From: Ursus arctos | Taxonomy: Eukaryota; Chordata; Mammalia; Carnivora; Ursidae | DNA length: 64,000 nucleotides | Direction of reading: 5' to 3' | Assembly: GCF_023065955.2 (NCBI RefSeq) | Contig: NW_026623067.1 | Coordinates: 60,272,444-60,336,443 of the forward strand | Shown: one piece after another, positions 12,531 through 25,154 of the stretch | How positions within the stretch are numbered: position 1 is the stretch's first letter | Layout of the letters: each line of letters begins with the position of its first letter | The notes under the pieces: model-generated | The model's input: only the letters and a program-made list of their open reading frames with translations | What the model was told of the DNA's origin: nothing | Database searches by the model: none | Translations under genes and position numbers: made by a program

Positions 12531-14489
12531 ATAAAATAAAATAAAAATGAATTAATCCAGAAACAATGGATGGTTAGTATTTGGTGGGATTCAGTTAATG
12601 ATTCCATTTAGAAGTATTGTGATCCCCAGAATGACTGTGGAAACATCATGGCTATCACTGCAGTTTACTGGTGTGACAAGATTGGCTCAGGTCTCCTTGA
12701 CTAGTGCACTGTACTTAACATCTAAACATGACATGATATCCTGAGAAACCATAGCTGTGGCTGGAAACTGTGGCAGGGTGGTGGGAAACTAAGAATTAGA
12801 AGTATTACAAAGGCTTAAGTAGATGTAGTTTATCTCAGGCTTGTCAGTTAAGGTTTTCTTTCTAAAGTTGAGAGGACTACAGCATCAAAGAAGATAGAAC
12901 AAACCCAATTGAGTTCCTCAGTCTCACCAGGGGAATCCATCAACTGCATCACACCATTACCCAGTTAGCAAAAGTTTGGGCAAGTCCTATGTCGATTGAA
13001 AGTTGGCAATAGTAATGTTGTTAATTGGTTCCTTTACATGGAACCCATTGATGAAGCTGCCGGACACTCTGATGCTACTTGGAAACCAGTCTTAGCAACA
13101 AGAGAACATGGCATTTGAGGGGCTGGAGAAAGGTGGCACTAAGTGAATCTGCTTGCTAGGGAGAGAGACAATTTGGCTGGCTACAAAAACCATGCTGGTG
13201 GAATAGTGGTGTCAACTTATGGAGAAATATTGTGGTTGGTAGGAAAGAAGTCATTTTCCAAAGTGAGTCAGAGGTGTGTTCTGAGGGCTGGGTGGCAGTT
13301 GGAAATCAACTGCACAAGAATGCTGGTCACCAAGCCCTTGCCCACAAAAATGTTGATGTGACAATCAGTCATCATCTCAACCCCATCTTATGAGAGATAT
13401 CTACCTGTCTCTGGTGTTTATGCTGGGAATGGCAAGTAAGAATGAAAGAGCAAGATAGTCTCATAATGCCCTTGTTCCATCAGACCTGCCATTTGTGCCT
13501 CTAATGGAACAAGAAAGAGAAAAGAGAGAGAGCCTAATCCTCTGTTTCCTGTATTGCTCCCCTCCCCCATACCCCGACAGTGGCCCAAGTATGGAGGATG
13601 CTGGAGAGCCGGGATCAGCAAGCTTTGTCTATGAAGGACAAGGTAGCAAATACTTCAGGCTTCTGAGGCCACCTATGATCTCTGTCATATTCTTTGTTAT
13701 AACCCTTTTACAATGTAAAAAACCATTCTTAGCTTACACTCTTAGCTGCACAAAAACATCATTGGTTGATCCCTTCTATAGACCTGTACACACTTGATTA
13801 CTAAGCTGAGAACATGTCTTCAAATTTGGATGTGGTCTTCTATCCTGACGAGCTGGGCTCCCTTTTGTTTGGCATGAAACCAAACCCACAGGCAGGCGAT
13901 AGCTCCCTGCTCCATTCCTTCTTGATGAGCCGGAAAGCTGACCCTGGTGATTGCTGTTGCTGTGAGCGCAAAAGTCTTTGTCTCAGACCTGGAGCTTCAT
14001 GTCCTTCACCTGCATCCATGAGAGACAGGTAGGGAAACTTACCAGCTTCCAGGCCAGGTAAAATCTCTCAGCTCCCGGGAGAAGCCAGAGGCAGAGCAGG
14101 AGGAGGAAGGGAAGGTTGTGTTGGGGCAAGAGATGATAAAAGAGCAAACTCTACATGGAATAGAGATGATCCAAATGAAGGGATTATTTTTCGCCCCAAC
14201 TACACTGGCCTCGTTTTTAAGTCTCCAGAGTTTTCTATTTTGTCCTTCACAGAATCACAACTCTTTTTCCTTGCGGGGGGTGGGGTGGGGGTCAAAAAGA
14301 GGGGGAGCGGGGAGTCTTTGGCTCCCTCTAGAGGTGAGAGTTTGCCAACAACAGTAGGGTCCCTAAAACACAAAGGAATCTATCACTCTTGTTTATAAAA
14401 CAAAAGGAAATCTGACAGTGACTAGATCTTACTCCCATGGCCTAGGGATCAGGTATAATTCAATTAAAAAGAGAATTTATCCTTTAAAG

Positions 14490-14660
14490 TAGGGGTATAT
14501 ATACACACATATATAGTTAGATGTATACATTTATAAAATAAATATATATAATTTAGTTCTATAACTGTTATAGATAACTGTAACTATTATATTTATAATA
14601 AATATATGAATTTAGTTAGGTAAATATATATATAATATATATATTTAGTTAGAAAGGAAA
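14490..14660. repeat. AT-rich low-complexity tract
   Basis: Interspersed TATATA and ATTTATAATA runs with the motif ATTTAGTTA repeated four times or so (for example near 14552, 14610 and 14643). It looks like a decayed TA microsatellite. Confidence 0.8.
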
Positions 14661-16089
14661 ATTGATGGTGAATATAATTGTGAATGTTTACACGTTAGTG
14701 ACAGGTGTAATTGTTGAAGTGTAGAAGGAAAATTGGATCTAACACCAAAGGGTTAAATAGTGCTAAAATTTTGCCCACATTCTTCGCTTTGTGTGTGCAA
14801 CTTGATTTGCTGATGAGATACTCTTAATACTAATCCTGAGTGTGCTGGACTTTAGAAAAATTATCTGTAATTTGTTTTTTAGATCGATAAACAATTAAGA
14901 CAAGAGGTCTAGAAACCTACATAAAGTTGATTATTTCTAAAAGTGGAACTTGGAAATTTTGAAATGAAAACTAAGCATACAACCCAGAGGTTTAATGAAT
15001 TAGATCCTCTTTGGGGAAGTGAGGGTGTGGGCCCCTGAGACAGGGTTGGAATCAGTAAGTAACAAGGGCAATAGTCAAAGCCCGTCAGATTTGTCAGACG
15101 GCACCCCTGCTGCTCTGTCAGCCTCTCTACATTGGGGTGGGGCAGGTCTCAGGAGAGTGCAGGCTGGCATTGTCCTAAGTTCTGAATGAGAACGGGAGGT
15201 TGGCACAGTCGGATCACTGCCCCTGCAGTTCTGCGTATCTGCACCCACAGCTGTGAGGCACCAGCCTGCCCCAAGGAGTTTGTTATTTGTGACAACCCTG
15301 TGCACATGGTGCCCCACCCCATCCTCCTCACCCATAGTGAGTCAGAGTTTAATATGCTTAGTCAAACTTGTGCTGTGAGATTAAAATGATCACTGACTTA
15401 TCATATTGTAGAGCCTCAAGATGGAAAAAGTGGAGGGACCTGGAGAATCTGTTTGGGGGGAGGGCATTTGTATAGAGAAAAACATGGTAGCAAGTAGGCT
15501 GCCTAGTTTCCCAAGAAGAGCTGTGGTTCTGTCTCCTCCTGCTGCTGGGCTTTATTAATTAGCCACGTCGTGGCTGGCTTGCTCCAGAGCACATGGAATT
15601 TATGTCCTCGTGTTCTTCCCTCTAGGAGCTAATTAATATACTATTGCTGGGGAGAGAGTGCTCTCTATGTGTTCCTGCTCCTTGGAGTCATGACCAGATC
15701 TCCCATCGTAAAACCAAACCACCCACTACCACCACCACCCATAACACACCCTCTGCTTCAAGCCTGCTTGACATTCACTTCATTCCTCTCTCCCCACTAC
15801 TTTAAATTTTACTCACTAAAACAAAACAAAACCCCCAAAATTTTTCCTGGAATTTCCTGGAAAAAGACTTGACAGGAGCCAGATGGAGAACTTCCTAGCT
15901 TCATTTCTGGTCCCCCACTCACTGTTTAGTTTATGGCTGGAAGTCTGGGGGGAAGGGAGTTTCCCTTAATATTATTTTGATATTTTGTTCTTATTTTGAA
16001 ATGATTTGCAGTAAGAAAAGAAATATTAACAATTAAAACATTTTGACCTTCTTTAAAACTAAAAGTGGAAAACTGTTTTCCTTATAGTC

Positions 16090-16440
16090 TGGGTATCCCA
16101 GTGAAGAAATGTTTTTAGAAGTGTAGGGACTGTGCTATTCCAGGTATGTGTTCCTGTGTAACAAACTACCAAAAACTTAATGGCTTTATACAATACTCAT
16201 TTTACTATATCTAACATTTTAAATTATAGTTTATTTTATGGGTTAGGAACTTGGATAGGGCTTGGCTGGGTGATCCTTCTGTTCTTCATGATGCCGTCAG
16301 AAGTTACTCAGTGGTGGTTTAGTTGGCAGATGGACTGTTCTGGAGGGTCCAAGATGGCTGACCTTTGTCTGGGCTTAGCTGGGTAGTAGAGGATAGTGCC
16401 CGTATGGTGTTGTCAGGGTAGTCAGACTTCTTGGATGGTA
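16090..16440 (+). mobile_element. Old interspersed repeat, family not assigned
   Basis: CCTGTGTAACAAACTACCAAAAACTTAATGGCTTTA, GGGCTTGGCTGGGTGATCCTTC and GGGTCCAAGATGGCTG match a pattern I recognise as a common mammalian interspersed repeat. I cannot name the family with confidence. Confidence 0.5.
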
Positions 16441-16873
16441 GCTCAGAGATCCGAAAGCAAGTGTTCTAAGTGAGCAAGGTGGGAGCTACATTTTATGACC
16501 CAGTCTTGGAAATCAAATAACATTACTTCTGTTATACTCTGTTGGTCAAGTGGTTGCCCAGAATCCAGGAGAGGCAACATAGACTCCACCTCCTCATAGA
16601 AGAAGTATTGAGAAATTTGCAGCCACATTGTGTAACAACTTACATGCATAAAGAGACATACCTATTGTTACATGTTAGAAATTCATTTTACAAGCCATGG
16701 TTTAGTACATTAATTTTCCTGTTAGCCTTTTTTCAGAGTGCAGGATTTCCAAAATATTGTTCCCACCATTTTGAGTTTTATACTAGTGACTCCCAGTTTT
16801 GGGGATTTTAAAGTCCAATTAAGAAAAAGAAAAGAGTATTGGCCTAAGGAAGGTCATTTAAAAATAATAATTG

Positions 16874-17112
16874 TGGGGCGCCTGGGTGGTGCAGTTGGTT
16901 GAGCAATGAGCCGCCAACTCTGACTCTTGATTTCTGCTCAGGTCATGATCTCAGGGTTCTGGGGTCTAGCCCTGCCTCTAGCTCTGTGCTCAGTGGGGAA
17001 TCTGCTTGGAATTCCTTTTCTCCCTCTGCCCCTCCCCCTGCTCTCTCTCTCTCTGTCCTTCTCTCAAATAAATAACAGTTTAAACAGTTTTTTAAAAAGA
17101 TTTATTAAATCT
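16874..17112 (+). mobile_element. Carnivore SINE (SINEC)
   Basis: Sense copy starting TGGGGCGCCTGGGTGGTGCAG, with GGTCATGATCTCAGGGTTCT and a CTCTCTCTCTGTCC body followed by CAAATAAATAAC. Perfect target-site duplication AAATAATAATTG at 16862-16873 and 17113-17124. Confidence 0.96.
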
Positions 17113-18200
17113 AAATAATAATTGCAACACAACACACCACTGGTTATGCTTACTATCAATTCATAAAACAAAAGTCATATCCACATTAAAATAATGGGAA
17201 GGACATATCCTTAGAATAAAAGATCTTTAAATTAAATAAATTTATCTTGACGAAATGGCATATATTATTTTTCTTGTTTTTTTTTTTTTTTCATGTCACT
17301 ATAGGCTGGTGGAAATGTTCTCATGAAGCCTATTCTGTAGATGTGTGTGTTTGGGTATCACTCTTCTAGACGAAAGGTCTCAACTATATGTTTTATCACA
17401 TTTACTTGGGATACTCAAGATTTTTTGGTCAGGATTTCAGATTTACATTAGTTCCCTCAGTTGCATAGTTGTGTGTGACTGGTACTAGGGTTTAGGGTAA
17501 AACTCCTGTGTTAAATTTAAATTGCATTAGCTAGGTTTTACTGATTGTTTGAAATGTGCCTAGAACAACATAGTTTGATGGAGTTTCTGAATAAGCTGTC
17601 CACAATATGGTGCCTACCAGGGGTCAGAATACAAGCTGGTTGCAGAGCTAAGACCAATGCGTATGAAATGTTGACAAAGAGTGCAAATCAGACTGTGGAT
17701 GAGGATATACAGAAGTTACTCATGAAAACCAGAGTAGTCTGGGTGTGCTCACAAAAAATGTGGAGGTGAAGTTCAAGGTTCAGGGTTTTGATGAAAGGCA
17801 AGAGAAAGATGCTTCTGGTAAGGTTCATTGGGTAAGGGTTCAAAGAAAAGAATGACTAAAATGTGTTTAAGAAACATTGAGGCATTTGGGGCCAGGTCCA
17901 TTTTTAGCATATCTTGTCTTAGGTTCTAGAAGACCAAAAAAAAAAGGATTCAACATTCTTTGTTTTGTTTTGTTTTTAAGCTATAATATAGTAATTGATT
18001 CAAGTTCCTGCTTTTTTCTTACTCTCAGAGTGGTCCCATTTTTTCCTTCCTAATCTAAGCAGATGGCTAACTGCTCATGCTAGACACAAATAATTTATAA
18101 TCATACTAAGAATAATGAGCCGCTGAAGAACAGCTTCAGCACTGTGGGTCAATACCTGAATATTTGCATGACCTTCCCTGAAATACCTAAATGTACTTCT

Positions 18201-18406
18201 TCTTCTTCTTTTTTTTTTTAAAAGATTTTATTTATTTATTTGACAGAGAGACAGCCAGCGAGAGAGGGAACACAAGCAGGGGAAGTGGGAGAGGAAGAAG
18301 CAGGCTCCTAGTGGAGGAGCCTGATGTGGGTCTCGATCCCAGAATGCCGGGATCACGCCCTGAGCTGAAGGCAGACACTTAACGACTGCGCCACCCAGGC
18401 ACCCCC
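18201..18406 (-). mobile_element. Carnivore SINE (SINEC), younger type
   Basis: Minus-strand copy: T tail, AAAGATTTTATTTATTTATT, GACAGCCAGCGAGAGAGGGA, CGGGATCACGCCCTGAGCTG and the head CGCCACCCAGGCACCCCC. Perfect 14-bp duplication CTAAATGTACTTCT at 18187-18200 and 18407-18420. Confidence 0.97.
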
Positions 18407-18759
18407 CTAAATGTACTTCTGACAGTTTGGGATTGAGGAGCCCTTGCATGGCGTTTCATCACTAATGACAAAATAAATCTCATGTGTCAGAAAGTGCTGC
18501 CCTGAATTCACCTCGGCTTGGCCAGCAGTAATGGATTAGGACCAACATCCATTAGTGCAAGGCCGATCCTGATATTTATTCACTCACGGCTCTGGGCTGA
18601 CAGCTCAGGGATCTGCCTATTTGGGGAAACAAAAGGTCATGGTGGAGCATCCGAAATGGATTACTGAATTCTCTCTTTAGACATTTACTGGAACCTATTA
18701 TGATCTAGTCTGGTTTTCATCATGATACCTCACACCTAAACTTAAAAAAAACAAACAGC

Positions 18760-18760
<1 letters not shown>

Positions 18761-18792
<32 letters not shown>
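18761..18792. repeat. (A)32 homopolymer
   Basis: Thirty-two uninterrupted A residues, preceded by AAAAAAAACAAACAGCC. No SINE or LINE body is visible upstream. Confidence 0.95.
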
Positions 18793-18794
<2 letters not shown>

Positions 18795-19924
18795 ATCAGC
18801 AACAAAGAAACTTCCATATGGCTTTCCAAAAGGGGTCTTGGAGGACTTGTGTAATCATTTTCCAGGCAGTATCGATCAAGCACTGTGTGATCTTTGAGTC
18901 TATTTTCAGACCTAGTTTCCTGCCATGCAGTCACATCCCCAGTGTCTGGAAATGGCCTTAGTTAAGCCACAGGAGCCCTTTCCCTTCAGGCATGTCGGTG
19001 GCTTAAAATACCAAAAGATATCATATGGACATAGCTCCAAGATTATGTTCCTGTTCTGCCCCTCTAAAGTACCCCTTCCTTTTAGATTTCTATGCTTTGT
19101 TCACTGCGCTCATATAAAAGAGACTTCTCTGGAAAAAAAAAAATCCTTTCATCGCTTGCAGGTAAACTTGAGGAGATTAAGGAATTTCTCATAAGCCTGT
19201 TTTTCATGCATTTTCTGGAAATGAGACACATGAGAGTACTGTTCTTCCAGAATGGCCCATTCTTTCAGTAGCAGAAGCCCTTTGCTAGGCTCTGTGGCAT
19301 CTGTGGCCGTGGTTTCAGGGCAGTGATGTCCATGTTAATAGGCTTGATGTTTCACCACTCTCCTGGGCTCTTGTGTTTGCTGTGGTTTCGCCTCCAGTCC
19401 CTCAGCCTCATACCCCTGCGCTCCCTGAGCTGCAGCTTGCTTAGCTACACCCCTGCTTGCATGTCCTCACGGCCACCCTGCTCTGTTCCCCTTGTCACCA
19501 CCGCTGCACTGCAGTTGTCCCGCCCCAACCCCACTCCGAGACTGCTGGCGCCCTCTTCCAGAACAAGCCCAAGGTCCTCTCTGAGTCCCGGCACTCTGGT
19601 CACTCTGGAGCCGCCTTTCCGCTTCTCCCTGTCTGCTGAGGTGTTCTCTCCTCCCTCCACACCCTCTGCTTGTCTCCCTGCCCACACTTTCTCACCTCTG
19701 ACTTCTTTTCCTTCTGTCCCTGTGGCTGCTCCCAAGGGTCCATCCTAGGGTCTCTGTCCTCTCTTTCCTCCATCCTTGCTGAGAAATCCCACCTTTCCCA
19801 AGGCTCTGAACTGCCTTCTCTGTGGCCACCACCCCTGCCCTGGCCTTAGGCTTTCTACTGTCTCCCAGACCCTTCCACTGGCTGGTTCAGTCCTTGAAAA
19901 CCTGCTCTCAGCACTGCTGCAGGC

Positions 19925-20157
19925 AAACTTTCCTCAAAGTGGGGTTTGCAAACTGTAGCCGGCTCCTTGCCTGTTTTTGTAAATAGTTCTATTGGGACAC
20001 AGCCATGTCCGTTTGCTTCTGTATTTTCTGCGGCTGCTTTCATGCTGCAACCGCACAGCTGAACAGTTGTGGCAGAGCCTGTGGAGCCTGCAAACTCTAA
20101 AATGCAGTCTTTTCTCTCTGGCCCTCTAGAGAAGACATTTGCCAATCCTGCTCTAAA
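19925..20157 (-). mobile_element. hAT-Charlie-type non-autonomous element
   Basis: GGTTTGCAAACTGTAGCCGG, TTTTTGTAAATAGTTCTATTGGGACACAGCCATGTC, CTGCGGCTGCTTTCATGCTGC and TCTGGCCCTCTAGAGAAGAC then TTTGCCAATCCTGCTCTA match the common mammalian DNA-transposon fossil whose other strand starts CAGGGGTCGGCAAACT. The exact MER name is uncertain. Confidence 0.65.
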
Positions 20158-20179
20158 TGGCCTGGTCTTTTCACATTAG

Positions 20180-20560
20180 GGCTTTGATGGCCTTTGATGG
20201 CCTTATTTCTCCACTTAGGAACACATCAGTGGCTCCCCATGGTCTATGTAATTAATTTAATTTTGTGGGGGGGGGCTTGTTATTTATGGATACTTCTCCA
20301 CACACCCAACCCGCCTCTCTAACCAGGCTCCATACCCTTGCTTCCCTGCCCATCATTCTCCTGCCCTTTCCCACTCCAGAACTTTCCCCTTGCTGTTGTG
20401 TATGAATGAGGGGATGCAAAAGGCCATCCGGCCTATCCTCTTACTCATGTTCTCCTTGTTCTTTGGCTACTCAGCTCAAGCCCTGCTCCCTTGATGAGGC
20501 ATTCCTGAAGATGAGCTGTACTGATCCTGGCCTTACAGATTCGCATGTGTCGCTCGTACT
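20180..20560 (+). mobile_element. L2 LINE remnant
   Basis: AACACATCAGTGGCTCCCCA, CATCATTCTCCTGCCCTTTC and CCTTGATGAGGCATTCCTGA follow the order of the L2 3' half. It is heavily diverged and interrupted by a G run at 20265-20275. Confidence 0.5.
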
Positions 20561-20989
20561 GCCCTCTTTGGCCCCGTTCATGGGTAGTAGAGTGAAGGGT
20601 ACTGATGTGGACTTCCTCCACACTTGTTTAAGACACTGGCCTGTAAGGCCCACTCTCCTCTTGTATTTCCTCTCTTTATGAATTTTACTATGACCCATCC
20701 CAAGCCAGTCTGCTCTTCCTTGCCTCTCCCTTCAGTGTATGAGAACTATGGAGTCTGACCACTAAAAATACCCCCAGCCTTGTGAATCTTCTCCAAGCTG
20801 GCTGCCCCTGCCTTAGAGCAGTTTGCCATCACTCCTTCCCAGGGCGACTTCTCAGTGATATTACTGAAGCTGGTCTTTTTCCCCTTGGCTGGAGCACAGA
20901 TTTAAGGAGGTACTCACTCTCAGGGTCACACAAGTGCAGAGTGACACCTGAGAGGGAGTACTGTATGTTGTTGTACGTTGTGCTCTGGG

Positions 20990-21480
20990 CCATTCAGGCC
21001 TCAATTGCCTCTACCCTGGGCCAGATCCACTCCTCCATCCTTCCCCACTGCAGTTGATCCTTCCTGCAGTTTCTGGAATGATCTTTTCAGGCGCCAATGA
21101 TGTCCAGTCTGTTTTTTAGTTTCGCAAAGGATAAAGGCTAATTCCTTGGATTGACTCCAACTTGTCTTCTGTCCTGGTCTCTTGCCGCTCTTGTCCCCAA
21201 GCATGAACTCTACGTTCCATCCATCTCAACTACCAGAAGTCCTTAGTGAGCTGGGCTCTGACATACCTCCAGACCTTTTAACTGAGGCTTCTTCTCTTCC
21301 AGGAAACTTTCCCCTCTTACTTGGAGAATTCTCACTCATTGGTCACAACCCAGCATGATCTACCTTCTGTGGGAAGTTTTCCAGAATTGTGTGGAACTAA
21401 TTAAGTTGCTCCTTCCTTTTTTCCCCTTAAGCATAATGTACTCACCTTAATTACACCATGTGTTTCATTTAATGGTAATT
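20990..21480 (+). mobile_element. L2 LINE remnant, 3' part
   Basis: Order of blocks: AATGATCTTTTCAGGCGCCA, GCTAATTCCTTGGATTGACTCC, ACCTCCAGACCTTTTAACTG, GGAAACTTTCCCCTCTTACT. This fits the terminal part of L2, but it is old and no frame is intact. Confidence 0.5.
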
Positions 21481-21529
21481 AATTTTCTGCATGTTTCTAA
21501 ATCTCTCAGGAAATCAAAGGTTCAAAGCG

Positions 21530-21700
21530 CCAGTTTTATATTAAAACATTTGGGAAGTTTTTGAAAAGTACTGTTGCCTAAGCCCTACCCCAGGACTAGA
21601 ACCTCTGGGTGCGGTCTGGGCCTCAGCGTTCTTTTTCTTGGAGCTCCCCAGATGATTGTGATGTGCAGCCATTGTCTGAAAGCACTGCACTAGGCTGTGA
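21530..21700 (+). mobile_element. MER5A-like hAT fossil
   Basis: CTAAGCCCTACCCCAGGACTAGAACCTCTGGGTGCGG and CAGATGATTGTGATGTGCAG correspond to the MER5A interior in sense orientation, diverged. Confidence 0.6.
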
Positions 21701-21986
21701 GCTGCTCCAGAGGGAGGAGCATGCCACTTTCATATTTGTGGACCTCTCCTCACTGCTCTTCTTCCCTTTCCCTGTCCTCATACCTCCAAAGTTGCCTGGC
21801 TTACAGCAGGAACCCAACGAAGTGCCATGGAATTAGTGACCACCTGCTCCCTGTTGACTCAGTGACTGGGATTTCGGAAGCAAGGGTTCAGTCAGTTACC
21901 ACTTCTCTTCCCTCAGCACAGGCCTATAGTGGGGGAAGTTTCCAGAGAGAGAGGTCCCATTGCTGTGGGAGCTGATAGGTGATATC

Positions 21987-22238
21987 ATGGTATACCATAA
22001 AGTGACTCTCCGTAATGCTCTTCATTCCTAAGACTTGTGTCTTTAATGCTTTGAATACCCAAGGGGCTGTTATTGCCCCTTTTGGGGCCTTCCAGAGCTA
22101 TCCATGTAAAATATGGTATACCATAAAGTGACTCTCCGTAATGCTCTTCATTCCTAAGACTTGTGTCTTTAATGCTTTGAATACCCAAGGGGCTGTTATT
22201 GCCCCTTTTGGGGCCTTCCAGAGCTATCCATGTAAAAT
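21987..22238. repeat. Perfect tandem duplication, 2 x 126 bp
   Basis: Copy one is 21987-22112 and copy two is 22113-22238. Both start ATGGTATACCATAAAGTGAC and end CTATCCATGTAAAAT. I find no difference between them. Each contains the inverted repeat AAGGGGC-TGTTATT-GCCCCTT and the palindrome GGTATACC. No target-site duplication or poly-A tail is associated. Confidence 0.95.
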
Positions 22239-22777
22239 ATATTTGAATATCTCTTCCCCTATCCAGTGGGCATGCTGCATACTACCCATTTGAGGAAGGA
22301 TAATAGAGAAGACTGGCCTTCCTTATTAGGACTCTGCTTCTGCATTTGGCTCTCTGGATTCAGTGATAGTGTCTTTGGGCCTTCAGAAGCTGTGTCATGC
22401 CCAGGGAGACTTAGGTAACAAGCAGTAATGCTGCTTGATGTGGCCTTACCTGCCTGTACAAGCAGCTGCAGCCGTCTCTGCCTGGACCAAAGACTTAAAT
22501 GCCAGACTTCCCAAATGTAAAAGTCAGAGATGTGCTGTAGACTGCATCTGATATTTACAGTTCTCTCTAGCAAAGGTGAGCTGACTTTTGTTGCAGATGT
22601 TTTCCATTGCAAATTAGGAAAGGTTTTCCTTTTTCATTTGTACATACGCCTTGGATATTATCACTTTCTTTACTTGTATTTGATTTTGTGAAAGTCCACA
22701 GATGCATTTGAACATGTAACAGCCCTTCCCTGTGGCTACTAAAAATAGTAATTGGAAAAAGTGAGGGGTTGGGAAGA

Positions 22778-22860
22778 GAAGCCTATTAATTATTTATTAA
22801 TTATTTAAATTAATTAAATTTAAGCAATCATGTATTATTTATTCATTTGAATAGTTTAAA
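22778..22860. repeat. AT-rich low-complexity tract
   Basis: TTAATTATTTATTAATTATT and ATTTAAATTAATTAAATTTA make a nearly pure A/T block. Confidence 0.8.
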
Positions 22861-23589
22861 ATTGCAAAAAAAAAATAAGGCTTTGAGACTTAAAAAATTA
22901 GTTAACTCTTCCAGTACTGTTTCAGGTGGTGTCTTTTCAGAACTCGAGCCGAGGGAGGCTAAAAGCTGTAATTGACTTTGTACACCACCCTGGAGCCCCT
23001 CTCTTTCTTCTTGTTTGTTGTCTTTTTCCCATCACCACTTCCTTCCCTTCTTTTCTCTCTTTCACTCACACCAATAGTAATATTAGCATTGCACAAAAAG
23101 GACCCGTGCTCAAAATCCCAAACAAAGGCTCACTGACCTTACTAGAGTAGAGAAGGTCTGTATGTGTCCTGATCTTGAGGGCACCACTCAGTGTTACAGG
23201 CCATAGACACTTTCCCTTGAGTTGGTCTGGCCAGAGAGGATGCAAAGATCTTTCAGCATAAGAATTATTAGGCCAAATCCTGCTCTATGAACATGCTCCA
23301 CTTTGATAAGTGGTACTTTGTGGAAGATAGACTCCTGCATGAAAAAGTTAGCGTATCAGCCAAAGGCTGAGTTTATATCTAGAGCTGTCTTTCATCCAAG
23401 TGTGAGAGCAAAAAAAAAAAAAAAAAGAGAAAGAGAGAGATTCTAAAACTTGATCATAGCCTTCAGAAAAAGTATGACTTATCTCCATAAGTATCCGAAT
23501 AACAAGAATCTGGAATCTGGCCTTTTCAAGATCCTATCACGAGGGCGTAGCTATGGCCCAAGTCAGTCTTCTCTTTCAACATAGCTTTA

Positions 23590-24091
23590 CTTTTTTTCCT
23601 TTTAATTGAAGTATAGTTGACATACAATGTTACATTATTTTCAGGTGTACAGCATAGTGATCTGACAACTCTTTATATGATGTTACAGTCACCACAAGTG
23701 TAGCTACCATACAGCACTATTACAATACCACTGACTCTCCCCTGTGCTGTACCATTCATCCCCACGACTTATTCATTCCGTAGCCAGAAGCCTATATCTT
23801 TGACTTATCTACACCCACTTTGTCAGTCTCCCCACCTCTCTGTCCCCTGGCAACCACCAGTTTGTTCTCTGTATTTATGGGTCTGTTTCTACTTTCTGTT
23901 TGTTTGTTTGTTTGTTTGTTTGTTTTGTTTCATTTTTTTGATTCCATATATGACTGAAACCATTTGGCATTTGTCTTTCTCTGTCTGACTTAGTTCACTT
24001 AGTATGATACCCTCGAGGTCCATCCATGTTGTTGCAAATGGCACAATCTTATTCTTTTTATGGCTACATAATATTCCTGCGCGCACGCTCA

Positions 24092-24129
<38 letters not shown>

Positions 24130-24262
24130 ATCTTCCTTATCTATTTTTGTATCAGTGGACATCTAGATCGCTTCTGTATCTTGGCTATTGTGAATAATGC
24201 TGCAGTAAACATAAGGGATGCATATATCTTTTCAAATTAGTGCTTGTTTTTATTTTTCTTTG
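23590..24262 (-). mobile_element. L1 3' end, minus strand
   Basis: TTTTAATTGAAGTATAGTTG on the left is the inverted L1 3' end. GGTGTACAGCATAGTGATCTG, CCCTGGCAACCACCAGTTTG and the inverted ORF2 tail (GGTCCATCCATGTTGTTGCAAATG) follow. A (GTTT)n run at 23898-23934 and a GT microsatellite at 24099-24126 lie inside. Confidence 0.88.
24099..24126. repeat. (GT)14 microsatellite inside L1
   Basis: Pure GT after a GC-alternating lead-in TGCGCGCACGC. It lies at the variable position of the L1 3' region. Confidence 0.95.
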
Positions 24263-25154
24263 ACTTAAAAATTTGTTTTATCCTAAGAAAATTCTCCTTA
24301 TAAAAGGTAAATATGACCATCGCTTCATGGAGATTATTTACCATTGAATTCAGTATTCTGAATTTAAAATACTGCCACAGAATGATTTTTGTAGCAATCC
24401 AATTTGTAAATAAATGGTGCAATGAATTATAGAATAATGCATTAGCCATGGATAACTGAAGTGCTTAAATCAATTTTTAAAACCTATTGGCTAAAAATTT
24501 CTATGAGAAAAATACTATATATATTTCTTAAAATTGTTCTGTGTAGTTTAAATGTGCTTTAAAATGGCACTAGGGGAAAAGATGTGCCTTCTTAGGTATT
24601 GTTGGAAAGAATCAAAAGCAGCTTATTAGCAAAGAGACAGAAAGAGAAATGTGATATTCATCGGGGAAATGAGGGTATGATTAAATAAATGGAATCGGCC
24701 CCCATGTTAGAAAATACTTTAATGAGGAAGTCTTGCTTGAGGCCTCTTTTGGTCTTCTGAAAGACGAAGGGGCTGGGCTGGCCAAGCGTGGCCTGAACCC
24801 GAGCTGTGGTAGGAAGAGTAGAGAGAGCCTTAGGTCAGGTTCAACCTCCCAAAAGCCCAACTGAATTAGAATCTTCATTCAATTCATGAAAGGATCTGAG
24901 AGTCACAGCCTGGCCTCTCTAAGCATCAGAGGTCTGCCTCTAGCTAGTCCCGAGGAGACAGGTCCTAGGGGAGGCACAGAGTTTCTGCTTTCCCTTTACA
25001 TATCTGCAGCTGGCATAGGGGAGCTCTTGCTGGTTCTGTGTCTTTGGAATTCCATAGCCTGCATCTGCTCCTATCAAATATGTGTTAGACAAATACAAAC
25101 TTTAAGTAAATAAAAAAGTGTTAGAGAGATAAAGTGTTTTAATGGAAAGCACAT

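Noticed and set aside
19323..19748. 141-codon open frame in GC-rich DNA
   Set aside because: Pyrimidine-rich composition gives few stops on both strands and competing frames overlap it. No domain or conserved pattern is visible.
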